Numbered from the stretch's first letter, positions 51,859-62,164 are shown. The stretch is DNA of 64,000 bases from Desulfopila inferna (GCF_016919005.1 NZ_JAFFQE010000001.1:868001-932000); one strand, 5' to 3'. A program made the numbers and translations. The notes: a model not told the origin generated them from the letters alone.

Positions 51859-53112
51859 CTATATCATTTCTTTTATCGGGCGCCTGGCAGTACGGTCAGG
51901 CCTGACATCCTCCCGAATTTCTATTTCCAGCTTACGCTTGCCATCTGTTAAATAGAGTCTGTCACCGACACTGTATTTCCCGGAGACTCTGACAAAACCG
52001 CAGCACAATCCTTTGGGCTGGAAACCTTCCGGTTTACCGTCTGATTCCGGAGTAGCTATGGAAATGATCCTGCCGTCGACACGGCCGATTGCCATATCCG
52101 TAGCACAGGTGAGGATTTCACCAACGGGATTGCCGTCGGAGTCGATAACACCGCTGCGCTCATTAGGAACGATTTTTCTCGGGTCGAATCCTGCAAATGG
52201 ATAGGTCGCTTTCTCATTGTTGAGTTTTTGCAGGGATTCCGAACCGACAAAGGACTTGGTGAAGTGTCCCTGGCTGTCAAGGGGAAGCACGAATTCCCAG
52301 GGATTATTGCTGAAAGGCCAGTCGCCTATGTCCTGATGTGAAAGCGGAAGAGCGGCACCGGCACGCAGGGAATCACGGGCCGCAAGTCCGCAAGGCGTTA
52401 TCCCGGAACCACCAGTTTCCAGAAGTGCATTCCAGGTCTTTTCCAGGTGCTCGGGCTCGACAAATATCTCAAAGCCGAATTCTCCGGTATATCCGGTGCG
52501 GGAGAGCAGAATCGGGGTGCCGTCTTTCAGGAGAACGGAAGAGTCGGGTCCAAACCAGCCTTTGAAAGAAAAATACATCATCTTTGCAAAAACATTTTGC
52601 GGATCCTGGAGGAGTTTACCGAGAATCTGCGCGGAGGCAGGGCCCTGAATATCGATTTTTCCGAGCTTCTCGGTCAGATCGGTTATCTGTATCTGGGCAG
52701 AGTCGCCGAGCCGACCAAGATGTTGTGCAACAACCCGTCCCATTCCGGCATTAACTACCACCATGTAGGAGGTATCGCCCCGCTTATAAACGATGGCATC
52801 ATCTATGACATGGCCTTGCTCATTGAGGAAGACCCCGTAGACACATCTGCCCTCTGCAAGTGGTTTGTCTCCGGAGCCGAGACACCTGTCGAGATCTTTG
52901 GAAATTGCCTTCTGCAGAAGCTGATAGGAACCAGGGCCTTCTACCAGAACAACTGCCATATGACTGGTATCAAATAAACCGGCACTTTCTATTACGCCTA
53001 AATGCTCCTTACGGGCGCCTGCGGGATACCACAGCGGCATCAGGTAAGATCCGAATTCGGCCATATTAGCGCCATTTGCGACATGCCATTGATAGAGTGG
53101 TGTTTTTTTCAT
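51859..53112 (-). CDS. gcvT: Aminomethyltransferase (glycine cleavage T protein)
   Basis: 417 residues, longer than the common 360-375 form because of inserts in the folate domain and a longer C-terminal barrel. LYQWHVANGANMAEFGSYLM, GLFDTSHMAVV, RTGYTGEFGFEIFVE and LAARDSLRAGAALPL support the call. It transfers the methylene group to tetrahydrofolate. The start at 53112 follows AAGGGA. First gene of gcvT-H-PA-PB-lipB-lipA. Confidence 0.95.
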   Translation of the reverse strand: MKKTPLYQWHVANGANMAEFGSYLMPLWYPAGARKEHLGVIESAGLFDTSHMAVVLVEGPGSYQLLQKAISKDLDRCLGSGDKPLAEGRCVYGVFLNEQGHVIDDAIVYKRGDTSYMVVVNAGMGRVVAQHLGRLGDSAQIQITDLTEKLGKIDIQGPASAQILGKLLQDPQNVFAKMMYFSFKGWFGPDSSVLLKDGTPILLSRTGYTGEFGFEIFVEPEHLEKTWNALLETGGSGITPCGLAARDSLRAGAALPLSHQDIGDWPFSNNPWEFVLPLDSQGHFTKSFVGSESLQKLNNEKATYPFAGFDPRKIVPNERSGVIDSDGNPVGEILTCATDMAIGRVDGRIISIATPESDGKPEGFQPKGLCCGFVRVSGKYSVGDRLYLTDGKRKLEIEIREDVRPDRTARRPIKEMI

Positions 53113-53198
53113 GATATCTTTTCCCTTGCTGATCTGCAAAAAGCACCACTTTCGTTGCTGCTGTTCTAACCAACCGGAAAGAACGACGACTCTAGATA

Positions 53199-53642
53199 CT
53201 AGACAACCAGCGGTACTTTAAGATTAAAACTCTTATATACGACAAAGGTTTCGACGGAACGTACATTTTCAACCTTGGAAACTTCATTGGTATAGAACTC
53301 AAGCATACCGAACTGTTTTTTCAACATCACAGTCAGCAAAAGATCAAACCTTCCGGTAACCACACAGACGGAAATAACGCCGTCTAACCTACTGAACTCC
53401 TCACCCTTCTTGACAAGATCCATGTCCTTGAGCCTGACTCCCACCATGACAACGTATTGATCAGGCAAGGCGTCAGGATTGATGAGACCAGTGATTTCAA
53501 GCACTCCTTCGTCTTGCAGCTTCTTCACTCTGGAACGAATGGTTCCTTCAGAAACTCCCAGATCCTCGGCTATTTTTCGATACGGCACCCTGCCGTCGCG
53601 GAGATGTCGGATAATAGATATATTAATAGTATCAAATTTCAT
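53199..53642 (-). CDS. Lrp/AsnC-family transcriptional regulator
   Basis: 147 residues. N-terminal helix-turn-helix (VPYRKIAEDLGVSEGTIRSR) followed by a RAM ligand-binding domain (VVMVGVRLKDMDLVKKGEEF, VVTGRFDLLLTVMLK). It lies 86 bases upstream of gcvT on the same strand, so it probably controls, and may share a transcript with, the glycine cleavage operon; an amino acid such as glycine is a plausible effector. No glycine riboswitch is recognised in the gap. Confidence 0.92.
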   Translation of the reverse strand: MKFDTINISIIRHLRDGRVPYRKIAEDLGVSEGTIRSRVKKLQDEGVLEITGLINPDALPDQYVVMVGVRLKDMDLVKKGEEFSRLDGVISVCVVTGRFDLLLTVMLKKQFGMLEFYTNEVSKVENVRSVETFVVYKSFNLKVPLVV

Positions 53643-53996
53643 TATATGGTTACCAATTTTTGTTGATCTGGCAGTGATTTTACGACATATTTACGCTATT
53701 GTCAATATTGATAGTTATTTTTCCCGAATTCGTCATTTTATAGGCCTTTTTCTACGCTTTCAGCTGTCGAGCCTCACCACAACCATCATACACTTCTGCA
53801 ACAACGCCTGTTCCTCCAGGAGCCATTGCCAGCCCTGCCGGGTTTTAAGGTTCTATAATATTGTCATTTCTCCTTTTGTTACCTATATTATAAACTCAGC
53901 GGATGTGGTTTAGTTGATCCGTAATCCATTTGTTTCTTTGGGAATAGTTTCCGAATGCGTAGCCCCACTCAACCTTCAGACAGCAAGGAGATCCAC

Positions 53997-54413
53997 ATGA
54001 GCTTACAGGATAGAGTCAAGGAGGCGGTTAATTGGGACACTCCCTCCATCGATGGAGAAAGCAGCCTGCACCAGGCAATCAGCCAAATGGTCAAATACGA
54101 CGTTTCCGCTTTTGTGGTGAAAATGAATGGCATCGTCGCGGGCATTCTCGGGTGTGTCGATCTTATTAAAAGCGTGATTACCCATCAGGATCTTCATGCG
54201 GTAAAGGTCGCCGAGGTCATGACCAGCTGCCAACTTGTCACCGAGGAAGGGGCTGTCAATCCATGTGCCCAGATCGACGAAGATGAAAGTGTTGAAAATG
54301 CCCTGAAAGTTTTGGACTCGATGGGAACTCATAATCTTCTGGTGGCAGGCTCCACTGAACGGGAAGCCGGCCTTGTTTCCCTTCGCGACCTGCTGGGGCT
54401 TGCCATCAAGTAG
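53997..54413 (+). CDS. CBS-domain protein
   Basis: 138 residues made of one CBS pair: SLHQAISQMVKYDVSAFVVK with GILGCVDLIKSVI, and ESVENALKVLDSMGTHNLLV with GLVSLRDLLGLAI. Such stand-alone pairs bind adenosyl nucleotides and act as sensors. AAGGAG before the ATG at 53997 rules against the in-frame ATG at 53955. It overlaps the convergent radical SAM gene by eight bases. Partner unknown. Confidence 0.9.
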   Translation: MSLQDRVKEAVNWDTPSIDGESSLHQAISQMVKYDVSAFVVKMNGIVAGILGCVDLIKSVITHQDLHAVKVAEVMTSCQLVTEEGAVNPCAQIDEDESVENALKVLDSMGTHNLLVAGSTEREAGLVSLRDLLGLAIK

Positions 54414-55353
54414 GATCTCGGGATTCAGCAGGCCTACCCTGACAGATGCCGCGCTCTCTCATAACCTTTCGCAACTCCGCACTGAGCACGGTAGCCTGCA
54501 CGTTCCATTGCGGCGCCAGCAGCAATTGCGGATGGGCTGTGGCCCAGAGTCTATGGATGACGATGCGCTCAGGAATCAGGGGCAGTATCAGTAAGAGTAA
54601 CTCAAGATATTCCTGCCGGGAAAAGACGGGGACCTGCCCACACTCATACATCTGCTCCAAAGGGGTATTCTTCAAGATTTGAAGATGGTGCAGCTTTAGC
54701 GCATCGATTCCCAGCCCGCATACCGTTTCCACCGTTGCGATCATCTCTTCCGATTTCTCTCCAGGGATACCGAAAAGAAGATGAGCTCCTACTTCAAAGC
54801 GGCCGAATTCCCTGATCCTTCGATATCCATTGAGAAAATCGGCGAAGCTGTGATTGCGGTTCATGGCGCTAAGACTTTTCTCATGCATGGACTGGAGCCC
54901 CAGCTCAAACAGGCAGCTTTTACCGGATTCCTGAAGAAGGGAGCAGAGTTTATCGAGAAGTCGGCGACTGAGGTAATCCGGCCGGGTAGAGATTATAAGG
55001 CCGAGGCAGTCCGGGTCGGCCAGTACCGAGGCGAACACGCCGAGGAGCCGATCAGTCTCTAAAGATGTAGAGGTTTCCTGCTGGAAATAAGCAAGATAGT
55101 GCAGGAATCTGTTTTTCAGCAGATATTTCTTTCCCCTGCGGATCTGTTCTGCAATTTCCCCCTTTTCCTTCAGGTACCAGGGGGAAAAGCCGGGAGCGGA
55201 GCAGAAAAGACATCCACCTTTTTCACGATTCGGACATCTCTCCCCCAGATCCAGAGGAATTTTGCCCACGGCAAAACCATACTTTTGCTTATAGTGATAA
55301 CTGAAGGTCCGAATCAGAGGCGATTTCATCAAGCTTGAGAGATCAGTCCGCAT
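54406..55353 (-). CDS. YhcC-type radical SAM protein (TIGR01212)
   Basis: 315 residues. The N-terminal cluster motif CPNREKGGCLFC is the hallmark of the TIGR01212/YhcC group, followed by YLAYFQQETSTSLETDRLL and LFELGLQSMHEKSLSAMNRN. A role in tRNA or other modification has been proposed for relatives; not proven. The frame starts within 19 bases of the acyl-CoA ligase stop upstream. It is on the same strand and may be the last gene of that unit. Confidence 0.9.
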   Translation of the reverse strand: MRTDLSSLMKSPLIRTFSYHYKQKYGFAVGKIPLDLGERCPNREKGGCLFCSAPGFSPWYLKEKGEIAEQIRRGKKYLLKNRFLHYLAYFQQETSTSLETDRLLGVFASVLADPDCLGLIISTRPDYLSRRLLDKLCSLLQESGKSCLFELGLQSMHEKSLSAMNRNHSFADFLNGYRRIREFGRFEVGAHLLFGIPGEKSEEMIATVETVCGLGIDALKLHHLQILKNTPLEQMYECGQVPVFSRQEYLELLLLILPLIPERIVIHRLWATAHPQLLLAPQWNVQATVLSAELRKVMRERGICQGRPAESRDPT

Positions 55354-55371
55354 TCTAGTGCATACATGTTA

Positions 55372-57309
55372 TCAGCGAAGCAAGGTATCAATGAGCGCCT
55401 TGTATTTTCTTTCGATCACATGTCTTTTCTTCTTCAAGGTATTGGTCAACTCTTCGCCAAGAGTAAATTCCCGGTCAAGAAAGACAATGCCCTGCAGTTT
55501 TTCATGAGGTTTAAATCCCTGCTTGGGCAGAAGAAGACGGTTCATTTCACTTTTGACATGATCGAGCACTTTGGTATCCGTCGTAAGGTCCTTCTCCTCA
55601 TTCTTCAGGCCGCTTATTTTTTTACTTATGTATTCACGCAGCTCTTCCATATTGGGGACCAGAAGCGCTCCCAGCCCCTTTTTGTCCTGGCCGACCAGGA
55701 CGGCATCCTGGATGAAAGGGAATATTGTAATAGCGTTTTCTATTCGTGACGGATCTATATTCTCACCGCTGGCGAGAACAATTATCTCCTTGGCCCGCCC
55801 TGTTATGACAAGCTCTCCTCCGACAGTCAGCATCCCCAGGTCGCCGGTGCGGAAAAATCCATCTTCGGTAAATGATTTTCTATTTTCCTCCTCGTTGTCA
55901 AAATATCCGGCCGTCACCTGAGGGCCGCGCACCTCTATCAGCCCTTCGGCACCGGGACCAAGAATCTCACCCTGTTCGGAGACGATGCGCAAATCGGTTT
56001 CCGGCACGGCAGGACCCAGAGTGCCGTAAACAGGGCAATTCAATCCTCTTCCGGCTATTGCCGGAGAGCATTCGGTCATGCCGTAGGCGTTGACAATGCG
56101 GATACCGACGGCATCGATCCATTCTTCCAGATAGCCGGCCAGGGTGCCGCCGCCGCTGATGGCAAGCCGTAATTTCCCGCCAAAACGCTGCTGGACGAGG
56201 GAGAGCTTTTTGCGGGCAACGAGGTAGAGGGGGAAGAGCAGAATTACCTTGATCAGCGCCACCATCTTTGTATACATCCTTGAAACCGGATTCCTTTGCT
56301 GGAATTGGGGCAGATGACCATGCACCTGCCGCAGGTTGCGTTGGTATTTACTGGATATCAGAACAAGGGTGTTGAAAATGGCCTGGGCGGCTTTTCCCTT
56401 CTTGCGGATAGCCAACTCGACCTTGCTGTAAAGGGATTCCCACACTCTGGGTACCGTGGCCACCAAGGTCGGTTGGTAATGTTCCAGGTCCTGGGCAAAG
56501 GTTTTGACAGAAGAGTAGACCAGGCAGGTTCCCATACACAGGGCTGAGTATTCAGCCGTTCTCTCGAAGATATGCCAGCTCGGCAAAATGGAAAGCCAGC
56601 GGTCCTCCGGAACAAGCTCTATAATTTCAGGTATATACTTGATGTTGTGCATAACATTGCCATGGGAAAGCTGCACGCCCTTGGGCAAGCCGGTGGTACC
56701 CGAAGTATATATCAGGGTCAGCAGATTTTCCGGATGTATCTTTTCACCCCGTTGGCGAAACATCTCCATGTCATGGTCGCAGATTGTTCTGTCGCTCAAC
56801 AGATCGTTGTAGGAGTAGGTATTGCTGAACAATTTGTGCTTCTCGGGACTGGTCATAACGAAGATGGTCTTTATCTGTCTGCATCCCTTGATGAACTCCT
56901 TATGTTTCTCCAGGAGTGTGTCCGACTCGATCACCAGATGATTGGCATTTGAATTTTCAATGATGAAACTGAGCTCCTGCGTAGGAGTATCGGAGCCGCG
57001 CGGAACGGTGACGGCGCCCAGCGACATGATCGCCAGGTCGGTAACTATCCAGGCATAGCGATTGTCAGAGAGAAACATCACCTTGTCATCCTTGCCAAGC
57101 CCTCTCTTTTCAAAGGCCCTGGAGAGCAGCAGGACATCCTCAAGCAGCTTGGCATAGGTGACGCTAATTTCTTCCTCGCCCATCCGGTAAATATAAGCTG
57201 TGTTATCGCGATATTTATCGCAGCTGTTGAGCAGCATTTCAAACAGCGTTACCGGCTCTTCCCGCTCCGGGGTATGCTCCCGGTAGGTCGCCTGATGTTG
57301 CTCCGTCAT
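55372..57309 (-). CDS. Long-chain acyl-CoA synthetase (AMP-forming)
   Basis: 645-residue ANL-superfamily ligase. The phosphate loop YTSGTTGLPKGVQLSHGN, the AYGMTECSPAIAGR block, FRTGDLGML and the C-terminal GRAKEIIVLASGENIDPSRI are complete. Length and an insert between them (KLSLVQQRFGGKLRLAISGG) match FadD15/long-chain types. It activates fatty acids to acyl-CoA. ATGA overlap with ubiE supports the start at 57309, preceded by GGGGGA. Confidence 0.94.
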   Translation of the reverse strand: MTEQHQATYREHTPEREEPVTLFEMLLNSCDKYRDNTAYIYRMGEEEISVTYAKLLEDVLLLSRAFEKRGLGKDDKVMFLSDNRYAWIVTDLAIMSLGAVTVPRGSDTPTQELSFIIENSNANHLVIESDTLLEKHKEFIKGCRQIKTIFVMTSPEKHKLFSNTYSYNDLLSDRTICDHDMEMFRQRGEKIHPENLLTLIYTSGTTGLPKGVQLSHGNVMHNIKYIPEIIELVPEDRWLSILPSWHIFERTAEYSALCMGTCLVYSSVKTFAQDLEHYQPTLVATVPRVWESLYSKVELAIRKKGKAAQAIFNTLVLISSKYQRNLRQVHGHLPQFQQRNPVSRMYTKMVALIKVILLFPLYLVARKKLSLVQQRFGGKLRLAISGGGTLAGYLEEWIDAVGIRIVNAYGMTECSPAIAGRGLNCPVYGTLGPAVPETDLRIVSEQGEILGPGAEGLIEVRGPQVTAGYFDNEEENRKSFTEDGFFRTGDLGMLTVGGELVITGRAKEIIVLASGENIDPSRIENAITIFPFIQDAVLVGQDKKGLGALLVPNMEELREYISKKISGLKNEEKDLTTDTKVLDHVKSEMNRLLLPKQGFKPHEKLQGIVFLDREFTLGEELTNTLKKKRHVIERKYKALIDTLLR

Positions 57310-58007
57310 TTTATCCCCCAATGCACGGCAATAGTCCCCATCATAAATTTCTTATAACCAACCTCTGAAAAGCCCGCCCGCTCAAAGAGTGCGGCGAGAT
57401 CGCCGGCTTCGTAAAAATCCATTGTGGAGCCCGTTAAATAAGCATAGGCCTCCTTGTCCCTGGCGATAAGCCGCCCCAGAAGAGGAATACCCAGACAAAA
57501 ATAGAGCTGAATGAAAGGATAGAGGATGTTTTTTGCCGGTGGAGTTGTGTCCAGACAGACGATCCTACCGCCTCTTTTCAATACCCGGTGGACTTCCTTC
57601 AGGACGCCTGCAACATCGTCGACATTGCGTAGAAGATAACCGAATGTCACAGATTCAAAGCTGTTGTCTCTATAGGGGAGATGATTGGCATCGGTGGACT
57701 GCCAGTGGATGTCTTTCGAGGAAAATCGTTTTTGTGCTTCCCTGAGCATATTGAGGGAAAAATCACCGCCGATAATCGCACATTTCGGATGATATCGGCG
57801 GGACAGCGCGGCAATATCGCCAGTGCCGGTGGCAAGGTCGAGAATAACACTTTCACCCGGATCTCCGGCCCGCTCAACTACAAAACGGCGCCATTTCTGA
57901 TCCTGTCCCATGGTCATGACCCGATTCATCAGGTCGTATTTTCCAGCAATGGCATCGAACATTGTGCGGATGCCTTTTCCCTTACCCAAACCGATTACTC
58001 CTTCCAT
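57306..58007 (-). CDS. ubiE: Demethylmenaquinone methyltransferase (UbiE/MenG)
   Basis: 233-residue SAM-dependent methyltransferase. Typical blocks are MFDAIAGKYDLMNRVMTMGQ, the SAM site ILDLATGTGDIAALSRR, FGYLLRNVDDVAGVLKEVHR and the C-terminal MGTIAVHWGIK. In an anaerobe it methylates demethylmenaquinone as the last step of menaquinone synthesis. An in-frame TTG at 58037 is an alternative start. Overlaps the acyl-CoA ligase gene. Confidence 0.94.
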   Translation of the reverse strand: MEGVIGLGKGKGIRTMFDAIAGKYDLMNRVMTMGQDQKWRRFVVERAGDPGESVILDLATGTGDIAALSRRYHPKCAIIGGDFSLNMLREAQKRFSSKDIHWQSTDANHLPYRDNSFESVTFGYLLRNVDDVAGVLKEVHRVLKRGGRIVCLDTTPPAKNILYPFIQLYFCLGIPLLGRLIARDKEAYAYLTGSTMDFYEAGDLAALFERAGFSEVGYKKFMMGTIAVHWGIK

Positions 58008-58046
58008 ACATTCTTGGAACAAATTCAAAAATACCAACTAGTCAGA

Positions 58047-59426
58047 TCAACAGGGAGCAGAGCCCGGAGTCCGGGGAAAGGGAATAACTTCCCGAATATT
58101 TGCCATACCGGTGACATACTGCACCAGCCTTTCAAATCCCAGGCCGAAACCGGAGTGCGGTACGCTGCCGAATTTTCGCAGATCCAGATACCAGCCATAT
58201 TGTTCCACATCTATGCCTGCTTCAAGCATGCGGGAATAGAGAACGTCATAGCGTTCTTCGCGCTGGCTGCCGCCCACGATTTCTCCTATGCCGGGAACAA
58301 GAAGATCCATGGCGGCTACAGTCTTGCCGTCATCGTTGAGCCGCATATAAAAGGGCTTGATCGAGGAAGGATAATCGGTGACAAAGAGCGGCCTCTTATA
58401 CACCTCTTCGGTGAGATATCGCTCATGCTCTGCCTGCAAATCAATGCCCCAACTTACTGGATATTCAAACTGTTTTTCAGCCTTGAGCAGAACCTCAATT
58501 GCCTCCGTATAGGAGATATGTCCAAAATCATCATCAATCACGGATTGTAACTTATCAATCAGCCCCTTTTCGATGAACTTGTGAAAAAGCTGCATATCTT
58601 CCCTGCAATTCTCAAGGACGTCACTCAGTAAATACTTGAGCATTTCCTCGGCAATCTGCATATTCTTTTCAAGGTCGCAAAAGGCCATTTCCGGCTCAAT
58701 CATCCAGAATTCGGAAAGATGCCTGCTGGTGTGAGATTTTTCTGCCCGAAAGGTAGGTCCGAAGGTGTATACATCTCCCAGCGCAAGAGCATAAACTTCA
58801 GCCTGCAGCTGGCCGCTGACGGTCAAGCCGGCGCTCTTACCAAAAAATTCTTTTACCTGTGCGGCCGCATCAGCGCCGCTCTTCTCCACCTTCTCGGTGG
58901 TTACGGTGAACATTTCACCGGCGCCTTCACAGTCACTGGTGGTGATGACTGGTGTATGGATTTGAAAAAAATCCCGCTGCTGGAAATAATTATGTACTCC
59001 CCAGGACAACCTCGAGCGCACTCGGGAGACGGCGCCAAGAGCATTGGTTCTCGGCCGCAGATGACTGATCTCGCGCAGAAATTCAAACGAATGCCGCTTT
59101 TTCTGCAGGGGATACTCTTCAGGATCGGCCCAACCGACCACGATAATAGAGTCGGCATGCAGTTCCACAGCCTGTCCCTTTGCCGGGGACTCTTTAAGAT
59201 CGCCTGAAACAGTCACGGCACAGCCGGCGGAGAGTTTTTTTATCTCTTCGGAATAATTGGGCAGTGTGCCTTCAGCAATGACCTGCAGATTAGCCAGACA
59301 TGAACCGTCATTTATTTCGAGAAAAGAAAAGGAACCGGTATCTCTTCTTGTCCTCACCCAGCCGTTTACCGTCTGCCGGGATCCTGTTTTTCCTTCAGTC
59401 AGTATCTTGTTTATTCTATTGGTCAT
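58047..59426 (-). CDS. asnS: Asparaginyl-tRNA synthetase
   Basis: Class IIb synthetase, 459 residues. N-terminal OB-fold anticodon domain ([20 protein letters not shown]), motif 2 region [20 protein letters not shown] and motif 3 [20 protein letters not shown] are present. The [11 protein letters not shown] context distinguishes AsnRS from AspRS. The ATG at 59426 is the conserved start; a longer frame to 59531 looks spurious. Its presence means Asn-tRNA is charged directly. Confidence 0.96.
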   Translation of the reverse strand: MTNRINKILTEGKTGSRQTVNGWVRTRRDTGSFSFLEINDGSCLANLQVIAEGTLPNYSEEIKKLSAGCAVTVSGDLKESPAKGQAVELHADSIIVVGWADPEEYPLQKKRHSFEFLREISHLRPRTNALGAVSRVRSRLSWGVHNYFQQRDFFQIHTPVITTSDCEGAGEMFTVTTEKVEKSGADAAAQVKEFFGKSAGLTVSGQLQAEVYALALGDVYTFGPTFRAEKSHTSRHLSEFWMIEPEMAFCDLEKNMQIAEEMLKYLLSDVLENCREDMQLFHKFIEKGLIDKLQSVIDDDFGHISYTEAIEVLLKAEKQFEYPVSWGIDLQAEHERYLTEEVYKRPLFVTDYPSSIKPFYMRLNDDGKTVAAMDLLVPGIGEIVGGSQREERYDVLYSRMLEAGIDVEQYGWYLDLRKFGSVPHSGFGLGFERLVQYVTGMANIREVIPFPRTPGSAPC

Positions 59427-59633
59427 TTCATGCCCCGGTAGTACGTTGTATAACGTTGTACATCTGGTTTTCCGGCCAGGTTTAAAAGGAATATTTCCTC
59501 TCCCCACCGGACCTCTCAATTGCGATTTCATCTACATACCACTAAATTTCACAGAGACAAATAGATTTTCTTCATCACTGATCTTTCCCATAACCCCGAA
59601 AAGAAGCAGGAACAATCAGCAAATTTGCAAATC

Positions 59634-60371
59634 TCAAAGCATATAATCAGAGCGGACATTTTTCAATGCATTGAACATAGATTTTTTGGCGTCCGGCTCT
59701 CTGGCGTAGATATCAGCAAGAATCTGCCGCACATTCTCTCTCCTGGTATCTTTCTCCAGTGGACAATCATTCTTGACCGCCTCTATCCCTGCCATCTCCG
59801 CGAGTTTCCGCAAATCATTCTTCTCAAGATAAGCCAGTGGTCTGATTATGTGGATTCCACCTTCAAAAAGAGATTGTTTTGGAACCATGGTGGAAATATT
59901 CCCACTGTAAAGCATATTGAGGTAGAGGGTTTCAAGCAGATCATCCATATGGTGGCCGAAGGCAATTTTATTCATGCTCCACTCCCGAGACAGATCAAAG
60001 AGCTGCGAACGTCTGTTTCGGGCACAGAGGTAACAGCTGAGATCCTCTTCGAGAGGTCGTGCCTGGATCGCGGCAAATTCTATCCCGAAGCGGCGCATCA
60101 TTTCCGCGATCCTCTCAGGTGGAGCAAGTCCGCCACTTTCGGATTTCCAGAATCCATTATCAATATATACAGCCTTGAGAAAATATTCTATCGGTGCTTT
60201 AGACTGCCAGATTTTCAGAACCCAGGCAAGAACAGAGGAATCAATACCGCCGGAGACGGCAACCAGCACACGATCATTAGTCTTTAACATAGAGTAATCA
60301 TGCATGGCTCTGCCGATCTTTCTATTGATATATCTTGGTAAAACTGAAGTAGGGTTACGGGATATGCTCAT
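59634..60371 (-). CDS. ttcA: TtcA-family tRNA 2-thiolation enzyme
   Basis: 245-residue PP-loop ATPase. VLVAVSGGIDSSVLAWVL is the ATP loop; CYLCARNRR holds the cluster or sulfur Cys pair and NDCPLEKDTRRENVR the third Cys. IAFGHHMDDLLETLYLNMLY is characteristic. TtcA thiolates cytidine 32 of tRNAs using a 4Fe-4S cluster. The Ile in SGGIDSS replaces the more usual Lys, so a TtcA-like paralogue with another target is possible. Confidence 0.85.
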   Translation of the reverse strand: MSISRNPTSVLPRYINRKIGRAMHDYSMLKTNDRVLVAVSGGIDSSVLAWVLKIWQSKAPIEYFLKAVYIDNGFWKSESGGLAPPERIAEMMRRFGIEFAAIQARPLEEDLSCYLCARNRRSQLFDLSREWSMNKIAFGHHMDDLLETLYLNMLYSGNISTMVPKQSLFEGGIHIIRPLAYLEKNDLRKLAEMAGIEAVKNDCPLEKDTRRENVRQILADIYAREPDAKKSMFNALKNVRSDYML

Positions 60372-60578
60372 TATGATGAGGCTAGGCGGATAGCGCAGTG
60401 ATGTCTTCTAGAGAGAATAGAAATGAAAAGGGCGTTGCAGTAACCCAGCTGAATGACGAATCTTCAGACAATCATTTTCCAGTAAAAAAAACAAGATAAT
60501 CTTGTAAAAAATCATTGAAGGCCGGGATGGACTCAGGAAAAAGCTATCTAGTCAATCGACATAGTAATCCAGCTGAGC

Positions 60579-60619
60579 CGGACTCTTTACAGTACCCCCT
60601 TGAGGGGTATAAGTGCCTT
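60579..60619. repeat. Dispersed repeat D copy 1
   Basis: GGACTCTTTACAGTACCCCC then TTGAGGGG and TATAAGTGCCTT; copy 2 is at 62802-62842. It directly follows a B-type half palindrome (AATCCAGCTGAGCCGG, 60566-60581). The gap 60372-60697 also holds an AACCCAGCTGAA fragment near 60440 and otherwise no gene. Confidence 0.6.
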
Positions 60620-60697
60620 GGCTGCAGAGGGTAATTCACTGTTTTATATTCATTTTTCGTTGATTTTTGTTTTGACGGTTTTTACCTTGGTAAGGCA

Positions 60698-61348
60698 CTA
60701 AAAAAAGTAAGGGCAATTCCTCAGCTTCTCATGAACACCCTGAGCGGTAAGTTCTTCAACGGTGATCCACCGAAATCCTCTGCTTTTCGCTTTATCGAAT
60801 GTGAAAAGATTACTCATCAGGGAACTTTGCGTTTCACTAAATGTAGTAGCCCACATGCTTCGACCGCTACCGGCGTTAATCAACTTCATCTCAAAAGCTG
60901 CGGAGGCGGGTGAATCGACGGCATATTCACCCCCCTGCCGCTGTTCAAAACGGATCAGGCTTGTCATCAGAATATTTCCGCATTGAGCTTCTCTGCCAAT
61001 ATCCTCGATGGTTCCATTTGGACTGCCGGCGATATCATCAATTTGCAGACGAAGTTGAGCGGTTTCCACAATCCGGGGAACATTGGATTGCTCCAACTCA
61101 TCCCTGATAACCTTATCCAGAAAAAGCGCACCGTCCTGCATTTCCTGATACTCTTCGTTAATTTTATTCTCCTCTTCATAGTGAACAGCTGTGGGCAGCA
61201 GAACGACACATCGAAGAGGAGCCACATCCGCTTTCAAGGAGTTGTCAGACTTCCTGGCGCCACAAGAGGAGAGGAGCACGACAGCTGCCAGACTGATGCA
61301 TAGAACGACCAAACGGTTGACGACGATCAAACGGCGGAAGGTATTCAA
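60698..61348 (-). CDS. Outer-membrane-type lipoprotein of unknown function
   Basis: 216-residue precursor with lipobox LSSC (Cys about 29) after a hydrophobic leader. The mature chain carries a TolB-like or NlpE-unlike alpha/beta pattern: CVVLLPTAVHYEE, DKVIRDELEQSNVPRIVE, and ILMTSLIRFEQRQGGEYAVD, which recalls proteins with a CsgG/LpoB-like or DUF-type fold that sense regularity factors. Three extra Cys remain. No name is safe. Located 61 bases downstream of hisB. Confidence 0.65.
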   Translation of the reverse strand: MNTFRRLIVVNRLVVLCISLAAVVLLSSCGARKSDNSLKADVAPLRCVVLLPTAVHYEEENKINEEYQEMQDGALFLDKVIRDELEQSNVPRIVETAQLRLQIDDIAGSPNGTIEDIGREAQCGNILMTSLIRFEQRQGGEYAVDSPASAAFEMKLINAGSGRSMWATTFSETQSSLMSNLFTFDKAKSRGFRWITVEELTAQGVHEKLRNCPYFF

Positions 61349-61408
61349 AATAGACCTCGCTTTTGGTATGTTTACTCAGCCCGGATATTTCATAAAACGG
61401 GCGGGTGA

Positions 61409-62002
61409 CTACAGGGTCCCTTTGGAAGACAATATTCCGGTATGACCGGGAAGAGGCGCTGCCGCCTCGCGGATTGCCCTCGCCAGTCCTTTGAAAACAG
61501 CTTCAATAATATGGTGTGTATTATCACCGTGAAGCAGATCAACATGCAGCGTAATGCCGCCATGCAGAGAAAAGGCCCGCATGAACTCTTTTGCGAGCTG
61601 CGTGTCGAAAGCACCGACTTTCTGGTCCGGCACCGGTACTTCATAATGAGTGTAGGGTCGGTTAGAGAGATCGGCAACAACCCGAACAAGGGTTTCATCC
61701 ATGGGCATATAACAGCAACCGTATCGCGCGATTCCTCTTTTATCGCCGAGCGCCTCGGCTAAAGCCTGCCCCAGACAGATTCCAATATCCTCTACCGTAT
61801 GGTGTGCATCGACCTCGATGTCCCCTTTCGCCTCGATGCTGATATCAAAAAAGCCATGAACGGTAAAAAGAGTCAGCATATGATCCAGAAAGGGAACATC
61901 CGTCGATATATTATGTTCACCTTTTCCATCCAGGGCAATATTCAAGGTGATTTCGGTTTCAGCGGTTTTCCGTACTACCCCGCCTTTTCTCTCAGCATTC
62001 AT
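61409..62002 (-). CDS. hisB: Imidazoleglycerol-phosphate dehydratase
   Basis: 197-residue enzyme of histidine synthesis. The twin manganese motifs are DVPFLDHMLTLFTVHG with DAHHTVEDIGICLG, and HGGITLHVDLLHGDNTHHII near the C terminus. It is the single-domain form without phosphatase. No other his gene is in the window. Convergent spacing to the lipoprotein gene is small, so the two could be co-transcribed. Confidence 0.96.
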   Translation of the reverse strand: MNAERKGGVVRKTAETEITLNIALDGKGEHNISTDVPFLDHMLTLFTVHGFFDISIEAKGDIEVDAHHTVEDIGICLGQALAEALGDKRGIARYGCCYMPMDETLVRVVADLSNRPYTHYEVPVPDQKVGAFDTQLAKEFMRAFSLHGGITLHVDLLHGDNTHHIIEAVFKGLARAIREAAAPLPGHTGILSSKGTL

Positions 62003-62164
62003 TTGCGACCTTTTTACTTTTTCAAATTTTTTTTTGTAGAACTATGATAAGTTACTGTACTATGCCACAGTATTTTAGAATTTTAAAGGAAAACTATTTC
62101 CGTTTATAGTATCATACAGTGATCGGGAAATTGCCTTTAACCGCTTTTAACCTTATTTTTATGG

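Noticed and set aside
53113-53198. Glycine riboswitch upstream of gcvT
   Set aside because: The gap is too short for a full aptamer and lacks the conserved GGAGA-type blocks.
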